Assembly (NCBI GenBank): GCA_001856825.1
Contig: ATMD01000002.1
Span: 248,004 to 312,003, forward strand
Direction of reading: 5' to 3'
From: Thermoplasmatales archaeon I-plasma
Lineage (GTDB): Archaea > Thermoplasmatota > Thermoplasmata > Thermoplasmatales > GCA-001856825
Length of the DNA stretch: 64,000 nt
A program made the position numbers and the translations under genes. Every line of letters starts with the position of its first letter. Within the stretch, counting starts at the first letter, position 1. Positions 1 to 8,592 of this stretch are shown in pieces. The notes under the pieces are model-generated. The model saw only the letters and a program-made list of their open reading frames with translations, ran no database searches and was not told where the DNA came from.

Positions 1-2
1 CA

Positions 3-350
3 AGAAGAAACGGGTGCAAGGTGATTTTGTCGTATCACAATCATAGACTGACGCCTCCAGAGAATGTCCTTCTCAACATTGCTCAGAAATTCAAGCGGAT
101 GGATGGAGATATACTCAAAATCGCATGCAAGGCGAACACTATCTCAGATACCGCGAGACTCATCGGACTGCTCGGTCATCTGAAAAATACAGTTGTTGTA
201 GCAATGGGGGAGAAAGGAAGGATCAGCAGGGTTGTAGGCCCGCTGATGGGAGCCCCTTTCACCTATGCTTCACTTTCTAAGGGCAAGGAGACTGCGGAAG
301 GTCAGATAGAATTCAGAAGGATGAAGGAAATAATGAGTTCGATCGTATGA
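3..350 (+). CDS. aroD: 3-dehydroquinate dehydratase, type I (C-terminal part, cut by window edge)
   Basis: Third step of the shikimate pathway: dehydration of 3-dehydroquinate to 3-dehydroshikimate in the cytoplasm. The reading frame is open from the first bases and has no start in the window, so only the C-terminal half is seen. It carries the family's SYH..TP motif with the catalytic His near the start of the visible part, and a Lys in the motif LKIACKA that matches the Schiff-base lysine of type I enzymes. The C-terminal stretch MGxxGRISRVVGPLMGAPFTY is typical of the family. The stop TGA overlaps the ATG of the next gene (ATGA), so translation is probably coupled to the aroE-aroK fusion. 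The GTG at 21 is internal to the motif and is not a start. Confidence 0.9.
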   Translation, partial: RRNGCKVILSYHNHRLTPPENVLLNIAQKFKRMDGDILKIACKANTISDTARLIGLLGHLKNTVVVAMGEKGRISRVVGPLMGAPFTYASLSKGKETAEGQIEFRRMKEIMSSIV

Positions 351-1657
351 TGGCGAACAAGAGTCTATACTGTCTGATTGGGGACCCTGTCTCACACTCC
401 CTCTCCCCCTCAATCCAAAATTACGCCTTCGGTCGTTCACGTATGGATGCAGTATATATCCCGATAAAGGTCAAAGCGGGAGAGCTAGGGAGGTATATCG
501 AGATACTCAGGGATTTGGATGTTAAAGGGATGAATGTGACGATGCCACACAAGATGGAAGTCATCAGGTACATAGATAAGCTGGACAATTCAGCCGAAAG
601 GATAGGCGCTGTCAACACAATCGTAAACCGCGGTGGTACCCTCAAGGGTTACAATACAGATGCCACCGGGACAGTCGAAGCTATACGTGAAGTGGTCGGC
701 GACATCAAAGGGAAAAAGGCAATAATTCTAGGTCAAGGGGGGATGGCAAGAGCGGTATCATTCGGTATGGAGATGGAAGGGGCAGAGACGAAGATGCTTG
801 GGAGAAAGGAAATGGCAGAAGAATCCATCAGGCGAGAAATGAAGGATTCTGACATAGTTTGCAACTGTACTCCAATAGGTATGAATGAAGAACCATCGCC
901 CATACCATCGACGCTCATGGGAAGGAACATGTTGGTGGTGGATGCAGCCTATGCGACACGTAAAACTGAGCTGATCAGAAGCGCGGAAAGTATGGGGTGC
1001 AGGACCATTACAGGGCTACAACTGCTCGTCAATCAGGGAGCCAATGCCTTCAAGTTATGGACTGGACTTGATCCCGACAAGGAGGGGATGATGGAATCTG
1101 CCAGATCAAGGATTTCAAAGATCAGTAGACGTGGGAAAAGGAACGTATACCTTGTTGGGTTTATGGGAAGTGGAAAAAGTAGTGCAGGTCAGCTTATAGC
1201 CAAGATTTTGAAGATGGAATTTGCAGATACAGATAATCTCATAACCAAGGAATTTGGTCGTCCAGTCAAAGATATTATAGAGGGAATAGGAGAGCGTGAG
1301 TTTCGAAGGATGGAAAAGAGGACCATTGAAACGTTAAGCCGCAGGAATGGTATGGTGGTTGCGACCGGTGGAGGTGCGGTACTTAATTACAACAACCTTC
1401 ACCGCATGAAGGAAAGTGGGGTCATCGTTCTTCTGAAAGTTTCACCCATAACTGTGATGGAAAGATTGAAGGCGGATTCTTCCCGTCCATTATTGAACGG
1501 AAGCTGGGGAGGAATTGATCCACAGAAGGTCGAGGTTCTGCTTTCGGACAGAAAATGTTACTACGATGTTGCCAAAGACACAGAGATCGACACGGATGGA
1601 AAAGGAGTTGAAGACGTGGCTGAAGAAATAATCAGAGAGATAAGTGGTGTGGAATGA
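347..1657 (+). CDS. aroE-aroK: Bifunctional shikimate dehydrogenase / shikimate kinase (AroE-AroK fusion)
   Basis: One 436-residue protein for two consecutive steps: NADPH reduction of 3-dehydroshikimate, then ATP phosphorylation of shikimate. Residues 1 to about 255 are AroE: SHSLSPS substrate motif near 16-22, catalytic pair K69 (NVTMPHK) and D105 (NTDATG), and a glycine-rich nucleotide loop GQGGMA. Residues about 262-436 are a P-loop shikimate kinase: Walker A G271-F-M-G-S-G-K277-S278, the DTD acidic motif, an FR arginine and the GGG loop. This is the bacterial AroK/AroL fold; most studied archaea use an unrelated GHMP-family shikimate kinase, so the kinase half may have come by transfer (inference). 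Overlaps both neighbours by 4 bases (ATGA). A second ATG follows the first, so the start may be one codon later. Confidence 0.93.
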   Translation: MMANKSLYCLIGDPVSHSLSPSIQNYAFGRSRMDAVYIPIKVKAGELGRYIEILRDLDVKGMNVTMPHKMEVIRYIDKLDNSAERIGAVNTIVNRGGTLKGYNTDATGTVEAIREVVGDIKGKKAIILGQGGMARAVSFGMEMEGAETKMLGRKEMAEESIRREMKDSDIVCNCTPIGMNEEPSPIPSTLMGRNMLVVDAAYATRKTELIRSAESMGCRTITGLQLLVNQGANAFKLWTGLDPDKEGMMESARSRISKISRRGKRNVYLVGFMGSGKSSAGQLIAKILKMEFADTDNLITKEFGRPVKDIIEGIGEREFRRMEKRTIETLSRRNGMVVATGGGAVLNYNNLHRMKESGVIVLLKVSPITVMERLKADSSRPLLNGSWGGIDPQKVEVLLSDRKCYYDVAKDTEIDTDGKGVEDVAEEIIREISGVE

Positions 1658-4035
1658 ATGATTATGGGGTGAAGATGGAGATTGGGATATCTACAGTTGA
1701 GGGAGAAGTTACAGCATCACCCTCAAAGAGTCAGACTCACCGCGCTCTGATATGCGCGTCGCTTGCAGAGGGAGTCAGCACGATATACGGACCTCTGTTA
1801 TGCGATGACACCGAGGCAACACTACAGGCCTGCAAGTCTATGGGAGCCGAGATACTCTCAAAGAGCGAAGAGAAGATCATTATACGAGGAATAGGTGGCG
1901 TGTTCAGTATTAAGGAAGGGAAGATAGACTGCAAAGAATCTGGTTCAACACTACGTTTCTTCACCCCGTTAGCAGCAATTTGTGGGGGGAAGATCTCTTT
2001 CTTCGGTCGTCCCAGCCTTGAAAGGAGGCCTGTTTTGGCATTATTGTCGGTTCTTGAAGATTTTGGGGCATCTGTTGAGTATTTAATGGATGTGGGCAGT
2101 CTTCCCTTCATAATTTCTAGCAAAGGAAAACTCTCAGGAAGGCAAGTCAAAATAAGCGGGAATATTAGCTCACAATTCATATCAGGGCTCCTATTTGCCC
2201 TCCCACTCCTCAAAGGTGAAAGTTATGTCACAATAACTACAGACTTAGAGTCAAAAGATTATGTTGAGCTTACCATTGACGTATTAGAAAGATTCGGTAT
2301 TAAGATTCACAGGACTCCAGACTTCAGGAACATAACCGTCCCAGGAGGGCAAGTTTACAGAGCGTCGGAAATTACGATTGAGGGGGACTATTCTTCGTCA
2401 GCATACCTCCTTGTCGCAGGTGCGCTTGCCGGAGGCGAAAGAGGTGTAACCGTAAGAAACTTGAGAAGTGAATCGAAACAAGGCGACAGGAGAATCATAA
2501 CGTTTCTAAAATCCATGGGTGCCGATATAGAACTTGAAGATTCTACAGTCACCGTAAGAAAGAGTAATTTGTCAGGTTGCGAAATAGAAGTGAGTAATAC
2601 ACCTGATCTGGTCCCAGTGCTTGCTATTGCGTCAGCATGCTCAAAAGGTACTACTATTTTGAAAGGGATAAGGAGACTGAGACTCAAGGAAAGCGATAGG
2701 GTCGAATCAACAGAAAAGATGATGAATGCCCTTGGCTGCAAAATAGGTGTAGAGGAAAATTCATTGAGTATTCGTGGAGGGATAGACTTGAGTTCCTCCG
2801 TATCACTGGACTTTCATGATCACAGGTTCGTGATGAGCAGTAGTGTTTCAGGACTGGTAAGAAGTGGAAGAACCATTGTGAGTGATCCTACTGCAATCAA
2901 AAAGTCCTATCCTGATTTCTTCGACCATTTACGTTCCCTTGGGGGTGATGTGACCACGATTAGCAACTTCCTTGGCAAAATCCTGAAAGTTTCTGTCTTC
3001 GGTGAAAGCCACGGCAAAAGAATAGGTGCAGTCCTGGAAGGAGTGCCGAAGGGAATCAAGGTTGAGAAAGAGTATGTACAGAAGGAGTTGGACAGGAGAA
3101 GAAGCACAACACTCCTTACCACAACCAGAAGGGAACCCGACACAGTTGAAATCCTGAGTGGTCTAAAGGAGGGAATTACGACGGGAGAGGCGATAAGGAT
3201 GGAGATCAAAAACAGGGACATCAAGTCGGATGCATACATAAAAGGAAAAGGGCTTATAAGGCCTGGGCACGCAGATTATACTGCCAGGCAGAAGTATGGA
3301 AGTGTGTTTGACTACAGAGGAGGGGGTTTCCTATCTGGAAGGATGACGGCCACCTTTGTAGCCGCAGGTTCAGTTGCAAAGAAGATAATTGCAACAAGGG
3401 GTGTCAGGGTTCTCTCTCACATTGTACAGATAGGAACCATAAGGAGCGATTCTAATGCAAGCGACGAAGAGATTGAAAATGCAGAAATACAAGGGGTCAT
3501 AAAGTGCATAGATCCTGAGAAATCTATAGAGATGAGAAGAGCCATAGATGATGCAAGAAGTCAGGGAGATTCTCTAGGGGGAATAGTTGAGTGCAGGATT
3601 GTCGGTATGCCTGTAGGGGTTGGGGAACCAATATTTCATTCCCTGGAGAGCGAGCTCTCTGAAGCCATGTTTGCGATTCCCGCCGTCAAAGGGGTAGAAT
3701 TCGGTTCAGGCTTCACGGGAGCTGGAATGAGAGGAAGTGAAAACAACGATCCATTTGCGATACGTGATGGCAGGGTAGTGACGTTGACAAATAACGCTGG
3801 CGGGATACTTGGGGGAATAAGCAACGGTATGACGGTAGTGTTCAGGGTTGCATTCAAGCCCACATCTAGCATTCCAAGGATGCAGCGGACTGTAAATTAC
3901 TCAAGGGGTGAGGATGCAATGATTTTGGTCAAGGGGAGGCATGATCCGTGCATAGCGGTAAGGGCTCCACCTGTCGTGGAGGCGATGGCTGCACTAACCG
4001 TAGCCGATCTCATGATGATATCAGGAGACATATGA
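1654..4035 (+). CDS. aroA-aroC: Bifunctional EPSP synthase / chorismate synthase (AroA-AroC fusion)
   Basis: A 793-residue fusion for the last two shikimate-pathway steps: joining phosphoenolpyruvate to shikimate-3-phosphate, and anti-1,4-elimination to chorismate (FMN-dependent in the family). Residues 1 to about 432 are EPSP synthase: SPSKSQTHR with K25 and R30, the ESGSTLRF loop and LRLKESDR. Residues about 436-793 are a full-length chorismate synthase: FGESHG signature (H453), RRRS, GRHDPC and a C-terminal PPVVEAMAA helix. The linker is nearly absent: residue 436 is Ile (ATT, 2959-2961) exactly where free chorismate synthases have their initiator Met, as if two adjacent genes joined by losing a stop and start. 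An alternative start ATG lies at 1675. It overlaps aroE-aroK by 4 bases, within the same operon. Confidence 0.93.
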   Translation: MNDYGVKMEIGISTVEGEVTASPSKSQTHRALICASLAEGVSTIYGPLLCDDTEATLQACKSMGAEILSKSEEKIIIRGIGGVFSIKEGKIDCKESGSTLRFFTPLAAICGGKISFFGRPSLERRPVLALLSVLEDFGASVEYLMDVGSLPFIISSKGKLSGRQVKISGNISSQFISGLLFALPLLKGESYVTITTDLESKDYVELTIDVLERFGIKIHRTPDFRNITVPGGQVYRASEITIEGDYSSSAYLLVAGALAGGERGVTVRNLRSESKQGDRRIITFLKSMGADIELEDSTVTVRKSNLSGCEIEVSNTPDLVPVLAIASACSKGTTILKGIRRLRLKESDRVESTEKMMNALGCKIGVEENSLSIRGGIDLSSSVSLDFHDHRFVMSSSVSGLVRSGRTIVSDPTAIKKSYPDFFDHLRSLGGDVTTISNFLGKILKVSVFGESHGKRIGAVLEGVPKGIKVEKEYVQKELDRRRSTTLLTTTRREPDTVEILSGLKEGITTGEAIRMEIKNRDIKSDAYIKGKGLIRPGHADYTARQKYGSVFDYRGGGFLSGRMTATFVAAGSVAKKIIATRGVRVLSHIVQIGTIRSDSNASDEEIENAEIQGVIKCIDPEKSIEMRRAIDDARSQGDSLGGIVECRIVGMPVGVGEPIFHSLESELSEAMFAIPAVKGVEFGSGFTGAGMRGSENNDPFAIRDGRVVTLTNNAGGILGGISNGMTVVFRVAFKPTSSIPRMQRTVNYSRGEDAMILVKGRHDPCIAVRAPPVVEAMAALTVADLMMISGDI

Positions 4036-4052
4036 ATTGAACAGGTGATGAT

Positions 4053-5111
4053 ATGGATTTGAAGGAAATAAGGAAAGAAATAGATGACATTGATTCTGAC
4101 ATTTTTGGCCTCCTGGTTCGGAGGATGGTGCTATCCATTAAAGCAGGAAGGGTTAAGAGTAAATTAGAGGACAAGGAGAGGGAGAAGCAGATATTGCGTT
4201 CCCTGAAGGAGAAATCAGGTCCGCCTATAACCCCAGACTTTCTAGAGAGACTATACATCAGTATAATTTCAGAATCTAAGAAGCTGCAGCAAGAAGAATA
4301 CAAGCTAGCGGCTTTTCAGGGGGAGAGGGGTGCCTTTGGAGAGGTGGCTTGCAGGGAATTTGACAAAGGTCTCATTCCAGTACCCTGCAAGGATTTTTCT
4401 GATGTGTTTGAAGGTGTGTTAAATAGAGAATTCGACATTGGTGTTGTTCCCATAGAAAATTCATCTGAAGGAGCAATTACATCGGTGAGTCATCTTGTTT
4501 CAGAGGGGAACCTGAATATCGTAGGTGAAGTGACTTTACAGATTCACCATTCCTTGCTAAGCCACCAGAAAGTTTCTCTCGAGGACGTGAGGGTAGTCTA
4601 TTCACATCCTCAGGCGCTTGCCCAATGCAGAGATTTTATTGCAAGAAACAAGATCGAGTCCAGGCCTTTCTATGATACCGCTGGGGCTGCGATGATGATA
4701 GCTAGAGAGAAGCCAGCCGGAGCTGCAGCCATCGCAAATAAAGCGTGTGCCAGTATCTATGGATTGAAGGTCCTAAAGGAGGAAGTGGAAGATTCAAGAT
4801 ACAATTACACCCGATTCATCGTTCTTTCTAGAGAGAAGTCACTTGGAGAGGGAAATAAATGCTCCATCACATTCCTGACTGAAGACAGAATCGGCGCGCT
4901 GACAACGGTGCTGAACATATTCAAGGATGAAGGAATAAACTTGACAATGATTACGTCTATTCCATCGAGGGACTCTACTGGCAGATCGAAATTCCTGATA
5001 GATTTTAAAGGTCATTTTACCGATAACAACGTACAGAGAACGCTGAAGAAAATTAAGGGCCGCACCGTTGGATTCAGACTGTTGGGATGCTACAGGGGTT
5101 GGGAATTGTGA
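4053..5111 (+). CDS. pheA: Chorismate mutase / prephenate dehydratase (P-protein)
   Basis: Makes phenylpyruvate from chorismate by two fused activities. Residues 1-85 are an all-helical AroQ chorismate mutase (EIRKEIDDID start, R.KS.LED middle). Residues about 84-262 are prephenate dehydratase with YSHPQALAQC near 183-192 and the catalytic T253-R254-F255. Residues about 268-350 are an ACT domain with GALTTVL and a variant of the ESRP motif (TSIPSR, 301-306), which in this family binds Phe for feedback inhibition. Length 352 is normal for P-proteins. It starts 17 bases after the AroA-AroC stop with an AGGTGAT ribosome-binding site just upstream, and its stop overlaps the tyrA start. Confidence 0.93.
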   Translation: MDLKEIRKEIDDIDSDIFGLLVRRMVLSIKAGRVKSKLEDKEREKQILRSLKEKSGPPITPDFLERLYISIISESKKLQQEEYKLAAFQGERGAFGEVACREFDKGLIPVPCKDFSDVFEGVLNREFDIGVVPIENSSEGAITSVSHLVSEGNLNIVGEVTLQIHHSLLSHQKVSLEDVRVVYSHPQALAQCRDFIARNKIESRPFYDTAGAAMMIAREKPAGAAAIANKACASIYGLKVLKEEVEDSRYNYTRFIVLSREKSLGEGNKCSITFLTEDRIGALTTVLNIFKDEGINLTMITSIPSRDSTGRSKFLIDFKGHFTDNNVQRTLKKIKGRTVGFRLLGCYRGWEL

Positions 5112-5884
5112 GAGGAGTAATAGTTGGCGTGGGAAGGATGGGAAAGTGGCTTGCCAATGTTCTGAAAGAGGACTGGGATGTTGCTGTATATGATATTGAT
5201 CCAAATAAAACGACCGGGATCTCTGGGGTTGAAGTGCTAGAGTTGCCCAAGGATATCGCTGACTTTCGACCGGACATACTGATCAATGCAGTCACACTTG
5301 GAAACACTATAAGAGTATTCGAGGAAGTAGTTCCATACCTTTCAACGGACTGCATTTTAGCGGACATGTCATCTATTAAGGGAGATCTACCTGCTTACTA
5401 TCTTCACAGCGGGCACAGATACGTCTCGACCCACCCCATGTTCGGACCTACTAATGCTGATATGAAGCACCCAAAAGGAGAGAGTGCAATAATAATTAGA
5501 GAATCAAACGAAGTGGGTAAGAACATTTTTCGTGAATTATATGAAAAGATGGGATTAAAATTGTACGAATTTTCGTTCAGTGAACACGACTTTATGATGG
5601 CATATTCCCTGACATTACCATTCTCTTCATCCATGGTATTCGCTGCGTGTGTAGACTCAAAGGCTGTCCCAGGAACCAACTTCAGGAAACATATGGAACT
5701 TGCGAAGGGCATATTGGCGGAAGACGACAGTCTCCTTTCTGAAATACTCTTCAACCCAGAGTCAATAAAGCAGCTAGAAACTATAACTTCCAATTTAGAG
5801 TACCTGAAACATATAATCCTAGCTCGAGATTACGAAGAAGCAGGAAAGTTCTTTGATAGATTAAGGGGAAACATCTTACGGTGA
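5108..5884 (+). CDS. tyrA: Prephenate dehydrogenase family protein
   Basis: NAD(P)-dependent oxidative decarboxylation of prephenate to 4-hydroxyphenylpyruvate for tyrosine. The N-terminus is a Rossmann fold with G7-x-G-x-x-G12; a ADMSSIKG segment follows, then the HPMFGP motif typical of TyrA and a helical C-terminal domain. I prefer the GTG at 5108, which overlaps the pheA stop (GTGA) and puts the dinucleotide fold directly at the N-terminus as in archaeal TyrA; an in-frame ATG at 5087 would add seven residues inside pheA. Last gene of the operon. No trp gene is present here, so the operon serves Phe and Tyr plus chorismate supply. Confidence 0.88.
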   Translation: MRGVIVGVGRMGKWLANVLKEDWDVAVYDIDPNKTTGISGVEVLELPKDIADFRPDILINAVTLGNTIRVFEEVVPYLSTDCILADMSSIKGDLPAYYLHSGHRYVSTHPMFGPTNADMKHPKGESAIIIRESNEVGKNIFRELYEKMGLKLYEFSFSEHDFMMAYSLTLPFSSSMVFAACVDSKAVPGTNFRKHMELAKGILAEDDSLLSEILFNPESIKQLETITSNLEYLKHIILARDYEEAGKFFDRLRGNILR

Positions 5885-6056
5885 TCCAATGTGATGATTC
5901 TTTCTTGAACTATAAATGTAGCAGTAACGGTGTAAAAGATCACTATAAGTGGTCATTTTTCTAATAGTAAAAGAGCTTCATGTCATTTCTGGATTAAGTG
6001 TATATTGATTCTCCTTAACCTATCATATTCCCAGAATAATCCTGTAAATTCAATAT

Positions 6057-6092
6057 GAGGGCCTCCCTTTTCACATTGTGAACGAGGGGCCT
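6057..6092. repeat. Imperfect inverted repeat between convergent genes
   Basis: The core TTCACATTGTGAA (6070-6082) is a perfect palindrome around one base. The flanks GGGCCTCCC and GAGGGGCC extend it with gaps into a possible stem-loop. It lies between the ends of tyrA and the facing small membrane-protein gene, so a role in termination is plausible but unproven. The rest of 5885-6129 shows nothing else recognisable. Confidence 0.35.
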
Positions 6093-6129
6093 TTGAAATT
6101 AGAAATCGATATAAATAGAGCGAATCTCA

Positions 6130-6417
6130 TCAGGAGCTGACTACGCGGAGCATTAAGTACAGTGCAGCTATCAGGAAAACGTTCAGCAACATAACTACAG
6201 ACGCTAAACTCAGTCCAAATCTTGTCGATAAGAAGTATGTAATGTAGACTAGAAGGGATTCAAACACGACCATGAACACAGAGAACATAATTAGCCTGAT
6301 CATCACTCCCTGTCCGTTTTTCCTATAGGTATTAACAAATGAGAGAAGGATGGCCAAAAATATAGTTATTTCAGCCCCTTCCATCACAAGGTTCACTACC
6401 CAAGGTATTCCAATCAT
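6130..6417 (-). CDS. Small integral membrane protein, unknown function
   Basis: A 95-residue hydrophobic protein with three likely membrane helices (about 8-27, 38-60 and 68-90) separated by short basic loops (TYRKNGQG). No family recognised. Its ATG overlaps the stop of the upstream winged-helix regulator (ATGA), so the two are translationally coupled. Membrane protein plus ArsR-like regulator pairs are common in archaea and can form a one-component sensing unit, which is the best guess here. Confidence 0.7.
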   Translation of the reverse strand: MIGIPWVVNLVMEGAEITIFLAILLSFVNTYRKNGQGVMIRLIMFSVFMVVFESLLVYITYFLSTRFGLSLASVVMLLNVFLIAALYLMLRVVSS

Positions 6418-6830
6418 TGATTATTCCCCCCTATGAGCCTGCTAATTATTTTTTTTAATTCTCCTTCCAATAATTCATTCACATAAATCAATCCTCCATA
6501 TTTCTGGTCTTCGCGTATAATGTTGTTTTTAATAAGTACGTTGAGGTGATGCGTTACTGTCCTGTAGTTGAGACCTAGGCTTTTACTCAACTCGTTCTTA
6601 TTCATGGGATCATTCAGGATGAGGTTGAGAATCTTAATTCTCGTGTCGCCTCCCCTAGAGGCTATTAGAAGCCAGAAGAGAGATCTCTTCAACTCAGCAT
6701 CCTTGATCTCTATATCTCTGAAATTTATCCTGTATCTCAACGCTAGTGGGAATGAATAGTCTTTATAAAAAAGTATAGAAGAAAAATAAATAAGTTCAGG
6801 CAAAAGTTGACACCTGTGAGAGAGGACCAA
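6414..6830 (-). CDS. Winged-helix (ArsR-like) transcriptional regulator
   Basis: Residues about 55-125 form a winged helix: TRIKILNLILNDP, then the recognition region NKNELSKSLGLNYRTVTHHLNVL, then a wing with KYGGLIYV. This is the ArsR/MarR-like layout of archaeal regulators. The start is uncertain. The longest frame starts at 6830 and overlaps the upstream gene by 35 bases, but a TATA-like box at 6761-6773 lies inside it. The TTG at 6740, about 25 bases after that box, would give a leaderless 108-residue protein starting just before RYRINFRDIE, and I think that start is likelier. No metal-binding Cys or His cluster is visible. Confidence 0.75.
   Translation of the reverse strand: MVLSHRCQLLPELIYFSSILFYKDYSFPLALRYRINFRDIEIKDAELKRSLFWLLIASRGGDTRIKILNLILNDPMNKNELSKSLGLNYRTVTHHLNVLIKNNIIREDQKYGGLIYVNELLEGELKKIISRLIGGNNQ
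6761..6773 (-). promoter_or_regulatory. Probable TATA box for the regulator/membrane-protein pair
   Basis: Read on the minus strand it is CTTTTTTATAAAG, with its centre about 25 bases before the TTG at 6740. It falls inside the longer reading of the regulator gene and supports the shorter start. Confidence 0.4.
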
Positions 6831-7938
6831 TGCCTACATTGTCGAATATTTCATGCGTTATTATGAAGTTACCATTGATCACGCTGAAGTCTATGGTATA
6901 AACCACGTTGATATAGTCAAAGGAACTGGTGTTAGACGAGCTTTGGACAACGAATTGTATGCCTGCAGTTACCGTTCCTGAAACAGCACTACCCTGTGTG
7001 AAATTCAGATTTATCAATGGTGGCGCCTCAGAGTAAAACCATACAGCATTCCAGAGCCCGAAGAATTTTGTCCACACAGACTGTATTTGCGAATAGTTTG
7101 TATAATTTCCCGCTAATTTGCCTCCGATCCACTGTAATGATGAATTCTGCATGTACTGTGACATGACAAGTGAGACATTTTCAATGGCTATATTGTTCCA
7201 GTGAGAAAATGAGGCGTTCATCATGGCCTCGGTCTGAAGGCTTTCTACCTCTTTTGCTGGATATGACACCACTCCTACACCAACTATATGCCACACCTCC
7301 ATAATTATCAACGGTTTTCCGCCGAAATAATGCATCTCTATTGTATAGTTCGTTACTATTGTGTTCACCTGCTGTGGAGTAGCAAACGATGTCAACACCC
7401 ATTGTACCGTGGCATTCACTGTATATATTCCACCGTTATTTGTGACTACAGGCGGCGACTCTGTATAAAACCATACAGCGCTCCATAACCCGAAGAACTT
7501 GTTCCAAGTGGACGAAATTGAATTCAGACCAGTGTAGGTTCCAGAAAGCGGACCACCTATCCATTTGAGAGTTGCGTTGGGTGTATACTGAGGCGCAAGA
7601 AGCGTCGAATTTTCGATGGCTATGTAATCCCAGTGAGTAAATGCCTGGTTCAGGACAACGTTAGTCTGGTTATTCTGGAGGGCCGTATTCAGTTGATATA
7701 TGCTACCGTTAAGCTGCGAAACCTCATTTTGCAGTGCTCCGTAGCTTGACTCAAGTGCTGTGTAGTTGGTCGTTAGAGCAGAAATCTGCGAGCTTAGGCT
7801 GCCAACCTTCTGATCTAAAGAACTATTGCTGCTCTTTAGGCTGTTTGACAACTCCATTTCAGCTGAGTATGCATAGCCAAGCACCGCAGCAACTATCACC
7901 ACAACCACTATCACTCCTATTGCTGCTTTTCCGTTCAA
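6796..7938 (-). CDS. Membrane-anchored exported protein with coiled coil and duplicated NTF2-like domain
   Basis: 380 residues. One N-terminal membrane helix (about 5-25) is followed by a Ser/Leu/Gln-rich coiled-coil stalk (about 30-90) and two tandem copies of a domain of about 140 residues. The copies are easily aligned: both hold a FxHWxxIAIEN segment, a LxWIGGxLxGxYT segment and a WxKFFGLWxAVWFYxExPP segment. The fold looks like the NTF2/SnoaL group (inference). More than a dozen N-x-S/T sequons suggest an extracellular, glycosylated part. The start is TTG at 7938, backed by GGTGAT just upstream. Ligand and role are unknown; it may act with the regulator and membrane protein downstream. 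Confidence 0.8.
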   Translation of the reverse strand: MNGKAAIGVIVVVVIVAAVLGYAYSAEMELSNSLKSSNSSLDQKVGSLSSQISALTTNYTALESSYGALQNEVSQLNGSIYQLNTALQNNQTNVVLNQAFTHWDYIAIENSTLLAPQYTPNATLKWIGGPLSGTYTGLNSISSTWNKFFGLWSAVWFYTESPPVVTNNGGIYTVNATVQWVLTSFATPQQVNTIVTNYTIEMHYFGGKPLIIMEVWHIVGVGVVSYPAKEVESLQTEAMMNASFSHWNNIAIENVSLVMSQYMQNSSLQWIGGKLAGNYTNYSQIQSVWTKFFGLWNAVWFYSEAPPLINLNFTQGSAVSGTVTAGIQFVVQSSSNTSSFDYINVVYTIDFSVINGNFIITHEIFDNVGIGPLSQVSTFA

Positions 7939-7984
7939 TCAATCACCAGATCATTGAGTATGCCATTGATAAATACGATTATTC

Positions 7985-8002
7985 AGATTTGTATACAAAT
8001 CT
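7985..8002. promoter_or_regulatory. Perfect 18-bp palindrome, candidate operator
   Basis: AGATTTGTATACAAATCT is a perfect palindrome a few bases upstream of a TATA-like box (GTATTTATC on the minus strand, about 7969-7977) for the exported-protein gene. The position next to the TATA/BRE region fits an operator. The winged-helix regulator downstream is an obvious candidate ligand (inference). Confidence 0.5.
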
Positions 8003-8089
8003 TGCAAAAATCTTAAAGTGCATATACCCTAATTTCGGGTAAGGTACAACACAATCTTCAGAACAGCTTCTCCCAAGGGAATAAACTTC

Positions 8090-8218
8090 ATGTCACTAAA
8101 GTTCCACTCCCGCATCTGCAACCTCCCGGGGGAGAGGGATAAGCTGAGGTACTATTCCCAAGGATATGTGACAAAGCTACTCGAAAGATTAAGCACGTTG
8201 AGGATAGGAGATGAATGA
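8090..8218 (+). CDS. Possible small basic protein or gene remnant
   Basis: A 42-codon frame starting at ATG 8090, rich in charged residues (ERDKLRYYSQGYVTKLLERL); the frame stays open upstream to 8033. The composition looks like protein, not random, but there is no clear ribosome-binding site. It may be the tail of a decayed gene. I do not recognise it. Confidence 0.25.
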   Translation: MSLKFHSRICNLPGERDKLRYYSQGYVTKLLERLSTLRIGDE

Positions 8219-8592
8219 ATATATTCAGAAATACCAAGGGATTCAGAATAACCAAGGTTGTGGGTTTTATATTCACTCCTAAAAAACCGTTTGGTGTAAA
8301 TGGCATCACCTTTCTTGATAGTTTAACTGAATGAGTATCGGAGTTTAATGTATAAAAAATTTGATTGCGATTAGTGTGAAGATGGGAGAAATACTCGCAG
8401 GCTCATCCAATTCGCCTATGGCTACCGTGATATTATGGAGTAACACTCTTCTATAGGGAGATAGTTCTTGGACTACGGGAACAAACTCACTTTTAAACTA
8501 CTTGGCAAATTTCGATCTCTCTGTTAGAAATTTAAGTGCGTTGCTTTTTAGTAATTAAGAAAGCAGGAAGAAAGAGTATGTTGTAAAAAAGG
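8219..8592. other. Intergenic stretch without a recognised gene
   Basis: AT-rich. A TATA-like GTATAAAAAATT near 8350 precedes a 24-codon frame starting MGEILAGSS, too short to call. No repeat or RNA gene recognised. Confidence 0.4.

Noticed and set aside
8088-8309. Minus-strand frame of 73 codons
   Set aside because: Pro/Gly/Cys-rich random-looking translation, overlapped by a better plus-strand frame; no start signal.
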